NCBI GenBank assembly: GCA_018398765.1
Contig: JAHBMJ010000020.1
Location: forward strand, 33,980 to 59,708
DNA from: Chromera velia
Lineage: Eukaryota > Sar > Chromeraceae
Direction: 5' to 3'
Length of the DNA: 25,729 nt
In this document: piece by piece, positions 10,906 through 21,470 of the stretch
How positions within the stretch are numbered: position 1 is the first letter of the stretch
Layout: each line of letters starts with the position of its first letter
Program-made: the position numbers and the translations under genes
The notes under the pieces: model-generated
What the model saw: only the letters and a program-made list of their open reading frames with translations
Databases searched by the model: none
Told to the model about the DNA's origin: nothing

Positions 10906-12045
10906 CTACCCCCCGAACAACATCACCATCCCCCAGTCCTCCAAAGAACAATCACAGACAACAGGTCCGATCACTCCACCCTCTCTTGCACCCCCCCCCT
11001 TTGCTTCTACGTCCTTCTGGACGGCTGAACCAAATCCTACCCACGCTCTCCTCAGTTTCTCTCTGATTTCCGCCATCTCCTCAGACTCCTCTGCCGGCAT
11101 CTGCTGAGGCAGAGCCGGCCACCAGCCTGAGGACTCGAGCCGATCGATCCAGTCAACCAGACGAGAAAGGACGTCGACAAACGCAGCATCCGAGTCAACC
11201 CAACCCCTTTCGTCGTCAAGCTTCCTTATCACACGGGTGTGAGAGTAGACGGAACCAAATGCCCCCCCCGCCCTGCTTGGCCAGTCCCCCGCAAGAAGTG
11301 CCCGACATATGTATATATTTGACATGTCCACTTGCTCTGGCCGAGGCGCTGATTGAAAGCGCCGAACACCAACCACCTCTTCCCAGTCGTCCCCGTTGGA
11401 GAGACGAACAAAGGATTCCGAATAGTCGCAGTGTCCTATGACAAGGCTGGAAAACCACATCCTCCCTTTAATCGCGAATTCTTCCTTAAACTTCGACCAG
11501 AAGTCTTCCAACTCCGCATACGACTTGAAACCTTCCACGCCATAAAGGTCAAAATCTTCTTCATCAAAATGTGCCCATGTGGGAATATTGGGATCCTCAT
11601 CAAGACCCCCACCGATTGTCTTGATGAGTTGTGAAAAAATAAAGACGTACTCTAGCGGATAAGTCAGGGCTTCATCCTTCCATTCCTTCGCCAGAGCCTT
11701 CACACTCAATGAAGGCAGCGGCGTAGACGGAGCTTCAAACAGAAGCCGTGCAGGACCACTACGCATTCTGGCTGCAAGTTCGATGCACCGACGAGTGTTG
11801 TGGTCGGTCTGCTCAGGCAAGGGAAGTCCCTTTGCCTTGTACATTTTGGCGAGAGTTGCGAGAACGTCCAGTTGTTCAAGATTGCTCAGTCCCCAAAACA
11901 CCCGCAGTCTGTCCATGACTTCCGAACTGCGAACTGTGTCCCTGCCAGCCTTGTTTGTCAAAGACAATCCGAAAAAGAGTGAAAGACCCAGAAATTCCCA
12001 CAGAGGGAGATGGTGAAACGTGGGATCCAAAAGCTCGGTTAGCAT
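10906..12045 (-). CDS. Hypothetical protein, possibly SMI1/KNR4-like, single exon
   Basis: This is an uninterrupted 379-codon frame from MLTELLDPTFHHLPLWEFLG to a TAG at 10906. It has ordinary, non-repetitive composition and few low-complexity tracts, which supports real coding. The middle part has acidic and aromatic residues (AHFDEEDFDLYGVEGFKSYA) followed by WFSSLVIGHCDYSESFVRLS and NGDDWEEVVGV. That W..L.IG....S..VRLS..D pattern resembles the core of SMI1/KNR4 (SUKH) domains, which act in protein-protein contacts. The match is weak and by eye only. The C-terminal third is helical and charged, and no signal peptide or membrane span is clear. The frame stays open for about 45 codons upstream of the Met to an in-frame TGA near 12180, without another ATG. 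An upstream exon is therefore possible. It is divergent from the F-box gene. Confidence 0.62.
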   Translation of the reverse strand: MLTELLDPTFHHLPLWEFLGLSLFFGLSLTNKAGRDTVRSSEVMDRLRVFWGLSNLEQLDVLATLAKMYKAKGLPLPEQTDHNTRRCIELAARMRSGPARLLFEAPSTPLPSLSVKALAKEWKDEALTYPLEYVFIFSQLIKTIGGGLDEDPNIPTWAHFDEEDFDLYGVEGFKSYAELEDFWSKFKEEFAIKGRMWFSSLVIGHCDYSESFVRLSNGDDWEEVVGVRRFQSAPRPEQVDMSNIYICRALLAGDWPSRAGGAFGSVYSHTRVIRKLDDERGWVDSDAAFVDVLSRLVDWIDRLESSGWWPALPQQMPAEESEEMAEIREKLRRAWVGFGSAVQKDVEAKGGGAREGGVIGPVVCDCSLEDWGMVMLFGG

Positions 12046-12823
12046 TCTATCGATACCCAGAAACTTGTATGAGTGGGAGACCGGTCGCAGTTTACTGACA
12101 CTGGAGACAGGAGACGGTCTACGGAAGTGAAGTGAAGTGCGTGATGCATACGGGCGGCACCGTCTTTCTTGAAGTGCTCATGATCGAGTCATGCAGTGAC
12201 ATGCACTGGACGATCGACGCACGATGCATGGAATCTCTTGGTGTCATGCAGAAACCGTCGATGTCTGTCGATCGATCAGAAACCTTCAGAAACGGCTTTC
12301 GGTCCTGTCATAGGCTATCAAATTTTGGCCGAATTTCGAGTCATTTTGCATGTCAAGATATGTCAAGTTTTTCAAGTCACTGCCCCACACTACGCTTTCC
12401 GGGGCCATTCTATAAGGATCTCCGAGATTCTTCCTGACTCTCTCATGACTCTCTCAATGACTCTCATAGTCTCTCCGACAATGGCGTACATTGAATTACT
12501 ACATTCTCACTTTCTCAAACTCTAAATTCTCTCTCAGTAAATCAGTAAAGGTCCTTGAGGGGCCAATCAATGAGTCTCCGTCACCTGATTGAGCGACACT
12601 CTCGCTCGTGACTTCCTAGCTCCCGTCTCGTGTGTGGTTTTGATCACTTGTCAAGCCACCCAGTTCTGTTCTGACTGCCCTCTCTTTGTCGACCTAAAGA
12701 GTAGCGAGACAGACAAGTCTGGAGCTCTTTTTTAAAGGGGGAAAGGGACACGAAGGAATCTGCACAACAAAAGAAAAAGGCAAAGAAAGGATTTGAACAG
12801 AGTACGACTTCCAAGAGAACAAA
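12046..12823. promoter_or_regulatory. Divergent intergenic region upstream of the F-box/WD40 gene
   Basis: These 778 bp lie between divergent start codons. They contain TTTCCGGGGCCA at 12396-12407, the 12-mer also found upstream of the TPR gene. They also hold a run of ATGACTCTC-like words at about 12434-12475 and several ATCGATC/TGCATG words at 12180-12275. No gene or RNA is recognised. The promoter role is positional inference. Confidence 0.4.
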
Positions 12824-14361
12824 ATGGACCCCTTTCAACGGCTTGACGCCGACCTTCTCCACCAAGTCCTGGAGAGGTGTGACGTCGCCTCCATCCTCAA
12901 CGTTGCGCAGACCTGCACTTACCTCAAGACCGCGACTGACAACGCCCTTCTCTGGTTGATGCTCTACGAAAGAACTCAGACAGCGCACCCCAGAGCGGGT
13001 GTGTGTGAGAAGCTCCTCAGTCTGATCAGTCGTCCCTTCGGCAGAGACGCCATTGGTCAGTCCGTTTCCGTTTCCATTCTCCAGTGTACCGAAAACGCGT
13101 GTACTTTTCCCGTTTCCGCACGAGCAGAAGCTTTCATTTTCATCTTGTGTTGGTGTGTGTGGGTGTTGCAGGATGGTCCGTCTCCGTGCTCAACGAGGCG
13201 ACAAAAACGTACAGGGAGGGCAAGGTGGTGGACTTCAAAACGGAAAACATCCCTTCTGGTCGGTCGGTGTGGCGACATCTGGAATTTGGGCTGGCCTTTT
13301 CTTTTTCTTTCCCATTCTCCCCGATTCCTTCCGTAGGGAATGTCTTCCTGCCGGGGTAGTCAATGGGCTGGGTTGTTCTTTTTCTTTTGGCTCCCTGGAC
13401 TTGTGCGTCTCTCCTCATTTTCTCTCTCTCCTCTCCTCCCTTTCAAGAAAAGTGCGTGGACGTTCTCTGCAAGGATAACGAACATCAGAGTACACGTGTG
13501 TGTTGTGGTGTGTTGCGTGCCTCCTTCCTGTTGTTGATCGATCGATCGATGAGGCTTTCGCATTCATTTCATACAGGATTGAAATTGAAAAATGAATGTC
13601 TGCCTCTTGCCTGTTGTTGATCGATCGATCGATCGATCAGGCTTTGCGATGGTGAGTTACTTCGGCGTTCTCTACGAGGACGACGAGACAGGAACTGTCC
13701 AGTGGGAGACGGAGGAGAGGCAACAGGACAGATGGTACAATGCAGGTCGGTCAGAATTAAATTAAATTACTTTCATACAGAATTCTGTAAAAGGGAGACG
13801 GAGGAGAGGCAACAGAACAGATGGTACAACGCAGGTCGGTTTGGTGGGTGGACAGTCGGGCATGGTGACGCGTAGAGGCTCGGTTTTACTGGGTACCCGA
13901 GAAAAGGAACTGAACGAAAATTTGGCAAGAGAAATGGGAGCAAGTACTTTCACAGGGAAGGGGAGGATTTGGCCATCATCTGAACGAAGGGAAGCAAAGA
14001 GAAGCTTACCCTCCGGTGCGCGTTTTTTCTCATTTTGGCGAGGCCTTCGGCAGAATTTGCCGGTTGCCATGATTCGGAAAGCATTTTCGTGGTCGGTTGA
14101 CGTTTCCCTGCTTTCTTTTCTGTGCTTGTGCAGGCAAGAGCCGCTTCATCTTCAAGTCGAAGGACGAGGACGGGAGCGGGTGCAGGAAAAAGGGAGCGTC
14201 GGGAGGAGACGGGGAGGACGGAGAGGCACAGAAGGAGACGTAAGCCAAACGTCAGGGGGGGGGGTGACTGCATGTCGAGGGTGGGTGGGGTCTGGGTGTC
14301 TTCGAGAAGAAGGTGGTGAAACGCATGATTTTGCCTCTGCCAATCTGTCTGTGACTTCCTC

Positions 14362-14392
<31 letters not shown>

Positions 14393-16515
14393 CCCTGTCT
14401 TTTTGTGTGTTTCGTGTNNNNNNNNNNNNNNNNNNNNNNNNNNNNNNNNNNNNNNNNNNNNNNNNNNNNNNNNNNNNNNNNNNNNNNNNNNNNNNNNNNN
14501 NNNNNNNNNNNNNNNNNNNNNNNNNNNNNNNNNNNNNNNNNNNNNNNNNNNNNNNNNNNNNNNNNNNNNNNNNNNNNNNNNNNNNNNNNNNCAGGGACGG
14601 AGTGAGCGAGAGAGTAAGTCAGCGCGTTTCTGAGGTGTGCCTGTGCGTCTCTCTCTGTGTCTGTCTGTGTGTATGCAGGGAGGATGAGACAGACGGAGAC
14701 GGAGACGGCGTGTTTCCTCTCTGGAGTCTGAGAGAGACCAGAGAGACGGACTGGAGGGCATTGACCAAGCAGACGTTCACGGGAGCCCCGAGGAAGCTTC
14801 TGTTGGATGTGATGCAACACAAAGACGAGGTGAGGTGAGGGGGGGAAGGCAGATATGTGCGTCAATAGGACGTCTGTGAGTGAATTAGGTGGTGTTCAAC
14901 GCTTTTTTCTTTTTGTGATCTAGTATATCAGTCTGTCTGTTGCTTTTCATTTGCCTCCTTTTCTTTTCGTGAAAAAAGAACGAATGACCCTTCCTTCCTT
15001 CCTTCCTTCCTTCCTTCCTCTCTTTGCAGGTTCTCCACGTCGCCTTTTCTGACTGTGGGCGGTTCTTCTCCACCTGTAGCAGAGATCGGAGTGTTCTTGT
15101 CTACAGGTCTGTAGGGTGGCTTTGTCTGAATGTGTGTGTATCCACAGATGCTACCTCAAGGGAGGTTTCCTCTTCGTCAAAACATGTAGCGGTAAGGAAA
15201 CCTAGCAAGCTAGAGGTCGAAACGGTTTGGTTTCTCATTCGTCGTTCTGTTTCCTGTGTTTGGTGCTCTTGCTCCTCTGAAGAGTCTGCATGACCGTCTT
15301 TTCTTCCCTTTCTGTTGAAAATGAGGCATGCAGGTTGAGCGTTTCTGCGCACCGTCCTTGAACTACCCAGTTACACGCAGAGACACAACATACACAGACG
15401 ATCGATCTCTCTTGGAAGAGTACCGGAAATCTGCACGCGCTGATCCGACCGTGTCGTTTTCCTTCAGCCTTTCACCCCGACTTCACTCAATCTGTGCGTG
15501 TACGTATGTGTAATTGCAGTGTGGAGTCTCTGTTAGAATACGTCCGATTGGCTTCCGTGGTGGCAGGGGGGGGGGAGGAGGAGATAAATAAGGTTGGAAG
15601 GAAAGAGAGAGGGTTGAGGCTGCGTTCGGGTCTTAAAGCCTCGCCCGGGGGAAGCGGAGAGGGCCGAGAGGCTGGACAAAGGACAGAGTCCCCCTCGTCC
15701 CGTCAGCTCACTCATGAGCATCGGGAAGAGCCATGCAGGCCATCCTACCGCATCCGCAACCCCCAAACCTTCCAACGGCCAAATGAGGAGGAGGAAGGAT
15801 ATGTGAGTATAAGAGATACGCTGATCAGTCTCCGGATGGAGAACGAGCGTGCAATGAAGGACCAGGACAGACGGCAGTCCGAAGAGGAACCGGAGATCGA
15901 GAAGTGGGAGCGTCTTGCCCAACCAGTGAGAATGTGAGTCAGTCAGCTGATGGACTGCCTCTCTCTCGCTCTCTCTCTGTGTGTGTGTGTGTGTGTGTGC
16001 ATATGTGTGTGCATGTGTGTGTGTGTGTGTGTTTTCGGAATTGCTTTCACTGACAGGACGTTGACCCGACAGGCAGGATTGTGTGTTAGCACAAACCGCT
16101 ATCTCGACCTTCATCCACCAATCCCTCGGCATACCAGCTGCCAAGCTGCTGTTTAGTGTTGGAAAGAAAGAGTTGATGTTCTTTGTGTATGTGTGTTTGA
16201 ATGAATTCCTGGATGCATGTGTAGGTTGGAGCTTAGAGGTTCCCATATGGGAGTGCCCATTCGATCTCGTTGGCGTCCTGACGGGCGAGCTCTGATTGTC
16301 TGCACAGAGAGCGTCAGGGAGCACGCACCTGTGAACTCTCCTGCGTACGCGTTCGTGTGGGATCTTGACTCAGGTAGGTGAAGGGGGATCGAGGGGTGAA
16401 GCGGAATTCAGAGCAGATGAGGGGGTGCCAAACAACACACAAAGACCTCTGTCCGTGTCCTTTCTCTCGCAGTCCTCGCGACCCTTCATTCTTGCGACTT
16501 TTGTGAAATGGACAG

Positions 16516-16551
<36 letters not shown>

Positions 16552-17331
16552 CCTCTCTCTCTCCAACGCACACTCACTCACTCACTGTGTGGGTTTGTGT
16601 GTGTGTGTGTCTCTGCAGATCGCGTATCTTTCGATTTCCCTGCGGTCCCTTTCGACTCCTACGGCAGTTGGATTCCTTCCGTCTCCCTCCCTCTCCCCGT
16701 CCCGCCGTCTCCTCCGGCTCCATATCCTTCTTCTTCATCCTCCTCATCCTCTTCCTTTGCTCCTCATGCAAGATACCAGTCTCCATCTCAGGAAGAGAAG
16801 AGAGCATTAGAGAACCCTCCCTCTTCCCCTTCCAAGTCTTTTTCTTCTTCTAGTTCTTCCACACGCCCCCACCCAGACAGATCTGTCCCCAAAGGCGCAA
16901 CCAGGGAGGACAAGGGGGGACTCCAAGAATTATTCAGAGGCGGCGCGCGGTTGTGTGGTCCTTCCGCCTTTTGCGATCCGGCTGCTGCTCCTGCTGCTGC
17001 TTCTTCAGCACCGCCTCCCGACAATCCCTCTTCTTCTTTCCACAAAGCCTCCTACGGGGTCATTTCGACCTCTGCTCTGGTCTTTTCTGCCCCCGAGGAA
17101 GGATGGAGACAGACGATCTCCGAGTGGGGAATGGACTCGCAGGGGGGACGCACGCAGCCTCGGACACGCAAGATCGTCAAACCCGCAGGACTGGGATACC
17201 TCCGGAGCATGGAGGTAGGTCCATTTGAGCATGGGTGGGTGGAGACGGCTTTTTTGTACCGAGGTACAGAAACAGACAGACAGACAGACAGACAGAAAGA
17301 CAGACAGACACAGACAGACAGACAGACAGAC

Positions 17332-17366
<35 letters not shown>

Positions 17367-17405
17367 AAGACAGACAGACAGACAGACAGACACAGACAGA
17401 CAGAC

Positions 17406-17440
<35 letters not shown>

Positions 17441-17743
17441 AAGACAGACAGACAGACAGACAGACACAGACAGAAAGACAGACAGACAGACAAAGACAGA
17501 CAGACAGACAGACAAAGACAGACAGACAGAAAGACAGACAGACAGACAGACAGACAAAGACAGACAGACAGACAGACACAGACAGACAGACAAAGACAGA
17601 CAGACAGACAGACAGACAAAGACAGACAGACACAGACAGATAGACACAGACAGACAGACAAAGACAGACAGACAGACAGACAGACAGAAAGACAGACAGA
17701 CAGACACAGACAGACAGACAGACACAGACAGACAGACAGACAA

Positions 17744-17776
<33 letters not shown>

Positions 17777-20700
17777 TACAGACAGACAGACAGACATACA
17801 GACAGACAGACAGACAGACATACAGACACAGACAGACAGACAGACAGACAGACACAGACAGACAGACAAAGACAGACAGACAGACAGACAGACACAGACA
17901 GACAGACAAAGACAGACAGACAGACAGACAGACACAGACAGACAGACACAGACAGATAGACACAGACAGACAGACAAAGACAGACAGACAGACAGACAGA
18001 CAGAAAGACAGACAGACAGACACAGACAGACAGACAGACACAGACAGACAGACAGACAAGACAGACAGACAGACAGACAGACAAAGACAGACAGACAGAC
18101 AGACAAAGACAGACAGACAGACAAAGACAGACAGACAGACAAAGACAGACAGACCGACAGACAGACAGACAGACATACAGACAGACAGACAGAAAGAAAG
18201 ACAAGAAACGGGACGCAAAGGGAAATTGAAGCACCTGCTTCTGCGCGTTCGCGTTGCGTGGCTCCGTGTTTTCCTGTTTGTCTGCCTGCATTTTTGTCGC
18301 TTTCTACTTCTGTGTCCTCTCTCTCACACTCGTTCTGTCTGCTTGCGTGTGTGTGTACGTGAGTGCCCTGACCGAGTCGAGTAGAACTCCGCCTCACCTC
18401 GCCTCATTTGCCTGCCTGGCTGCTTGTTTGCAGGTGTCCTCTGAGGGTTCCTGGGCGGCCTTCGCTGGTTGCAGCTCTGTGTGGCACGTTGACGTTGTGG
18501 CCCTTGTTCCGTTGAGGAACGTGAATGCTGTCGGGGGAGGTCAGCCTGCAGGATGAATGCAGGATGAATGAATGCAGACAGATAGATCTCATCTCTTCCG
18601 GTTGATCCTCCTCAGTCTTCGAAGAAAGACAGATTCAATTAAGGAAACCGGGTCTCCTTTCTGCCGGTGAAAATGAAATTGAGGCAGTAAGAGGGTGTTT
18701 TGTGGACTTGTGTGTCGGCCGTAGGGTGATTTTTCTCTCGTCGCCTCTTGTGTGTGCGGGATTTTTTCTCTCGTTCCTTGCTTCTCTGGGGATGGTTTTT
18801 GTGTTCATTAGTGCACGACTTCTTTTCATCTTGCTGAACTTCTAAGTCCTTTGTACATCTTCTTCTCATGTATCCAATCAATTTGTGTGAAACGATGTTT
18901 GTTCCCTTGACGCACGCAGAGCTTCCGTGGGAGCGGTCAGAGAAGTTCCTTGAGGCGCGGCGTCGTTCAAGGGAGCTCTTCCGAAAGCAGCAGAGGGAGA
19001 GGGAGCGGGCAGAAGAACCAGGCCAAGCGGCTGCGGGGGGGGGTAGTGAGGGTTTGCCCGCTGAAGGGGGAGAGAGCATGGAAACGGGAGAGGGTGCGGA
19101 AGAAGATCAGATGTCGGCAGGTGCTGTGGGGAAGGGGCTGAGAGCAGACAAGAAGGCTGCCGAACTTTTCTCTTTTGTTGAAGTTGAGAAGGGAGAGGAG
19201 AAAGAAGGGTGGCCAAAGAAGAGAAAAGGCCGTCGCCAGGCTGTCGATATGGTTCGTTTGTTTCTTGAAGTGTGCAAGCTTTCAGTGTTCAAGAGACGGC
19301 AGACATTAGCGTCTCTGCGAAAAGTTCTGTCCGATTCGGCATCTGACCTTGCAATGCCGTCTCTTTCTCTTGAGCAGACACAAAGAGAACAAGGACATAC
19401 TCCGACGGAGAACAGAGAGGGCGCAAGTCGACTTCCTCGACTTTCCCAGTCTCCGTCTCCTTCGCAAAACCCAAGCCCCGCCTCTCCACAGAGAGGAGGA
19501 GGGACTGTTGCCACACCGGCTCCTTTCGAGGGAGGCGAAGTGATGGTTGGGGACATGTTCGTTCGAGATGAGGTTGTCGGTCGGCTGCCTTCATGCTTGT
19601 GGAGGCACCTCCACCCCACCTCCGGCCGGGATGGATCTTGTGAAGGTGCAGGGGGGGTTAATCCTCTAGGCACGCTTGGGCAGAGAGACATCCAGACAAA
19701 CAGAAATGGGGGGGCGATGGGGCTTCTCGCGCGTGCCTTCCTGAGACGCGGGGGGGATACTTCTTCGATGATGCATCCCCAGACGGACGTCGGCCCTAAT
19801 CCTGTGATGATGAGGGGGCCTGCGGAGCCGATGTTAACTCGGCATGCTGCGAGAATGCAGCGATCAAGGGAAACGAGGGGTGATGCGGAAATTCAAAACA
19901 GGGAGGGTGGGGAGGGTATCACAGAGTCTAGGCGAAGGGCCCAGTATTTCATTCAGTTTCTCGGAGGAAGAAGAGGAAGAGACAGTGGAGAAAGAGAAGA
20001 AAAAGAAGAGGAAGAAGAGAGTGACGACGACGATGAGGCCGACGACGCAGGATACATGGAGACGTGGTCGGATGGGGACGCCTGGAGGGAGACGGTGTTG
20101 TTGGACGCTGGGATGGCTGTGCTATCGAGTCGCCTTTCCGCCGGTCAGTCAGAGAGACTTCGCCGATACTTTATACAATCCAGACAGAAGAAGGACAAGC
20201 GAAGCGGGAGAGAATCACGAAAAGAATAGAAAGAGAAAAGGCAGAGAGAAGTGAGAAAACCACAAAAGCTGCGACCGAAGAGTCGCCTGGAGGGAAGCTG
20301 GTCACTTAGTCCTCTTGATTACCCTCCTCCTTCTGCTCTCGATCCTCTTTTTTCTTTTTTCCGTGTTTGCCTCTGTTCTTCTTTTTCCCTCTGCAGACAA
20401 CGAGTTTCTCCTTCTGAACTGCCGACCGTTCGTCTCTGCGCTTCCGAAAAGACTGAGGGCAGTCGGGAGGGGGGCAGCTGCTCAGTACGGCCGCACAGAG
20501 ATCCAGACGCACATGGTCCTCCAGGTGTGGAGCATGAGGACACTCGAGAGGGTCAGTCAGTCAGTTTGGTCTTTTCTTTGCTTTTTGTTTTTTTCGTTAG
20601 TTGGAAGTCAAGTTTTCATGCATCTGTTTTTTTCGTTGGTTGGAAATTAAGTTTTCTTCATGTATCTATTGTGATAGGGAGCTGTTTCTCCTGTTGAATT

Positions 20701-21385
20701 CTGAAAGCAAGTCGAATGCAAAACCGGTGTTCTGATTGCAAGGTCTCTCTTAGTCCGTCTCTCTCCAGCATGCTTCTTCCTTTTCTTCCTTTCTTCCCTC
20801 TTTGGGCTTCTTCTTCGATCACTTTCTCTTCTCTTTCTCTCTCTCTTCCTCTCTCTGCATGTGCTTGTACGGTGTGTTTTGTTTCTTTCTTTCAGGTCGC
20901 CTGTCTGACGGGCCACCACGCGTTCACGACGGCCTCTTGTCCCTTCTCGATCTGTCCCGAAGAGAGCAGACCTATGCACTCACGGCAGCCCTCACTTCCA
21001 ACTGGAGAGTCGCCCGAAGGCTCTCCCTCTCCTGTTTCCTCCTCTCGTCTCAGAGAACGGGAAAGGGATGTCGCAGGAAGAGATGAAAAGGGGGAAGAGA
21101 AATGTGGCCCTTCTGGAGCAAGGGAAGGCACGGAGACGGGGAGTGAGGAGACGAGCAAGAAGGGCTTTAAGGGGCAGAATGCGAATGTGAGGGCGGGTCC
21201 GATGGTGATGCCTGAGTGGGAGTTTGCAGCCTCTGGTGGGGAGGACAAGCGCGTGTGCGTGTGGGACGTGCGGAGGCAGCGATTGTTGTCGGTGCTGGAG
21301 AAGCATGAGGACGTCGTCAATTGTGGTCAGTCGGTCGGTCGGTCAAATTTTGCGACTGTCTGTGTCTGCACGTCTCTCTTTCTTT

Positions 21386-21470
<85 letters not shown>

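Noticed and set aside
15341-15500. Possible additional exon between exons 6 and 7 of the F-box gene ([12 protein letters not shown]...)
   Set aside because: Including it needs a weaker GTAGGG donor and breaks the phase to exon 7. Skipping it gives a consistent phase-2 join (AG|T).
17266-18198. CRISPR-like or VNTR coding interpretation of the regular array
   Set aside because: Units are 4 bp without spacers; it is a microsatellite.
17005-18397. Long open frames of up to 428 codons (SVCLSVCL on minus, QTDRQTDR on plus) over the tetranucleotide array
   Set aside because: A CAGA repeat has no stop codon in most frames on either strand. The frames are pure low complexity and lie in an intron flanked by two phase-consistent coding exons.
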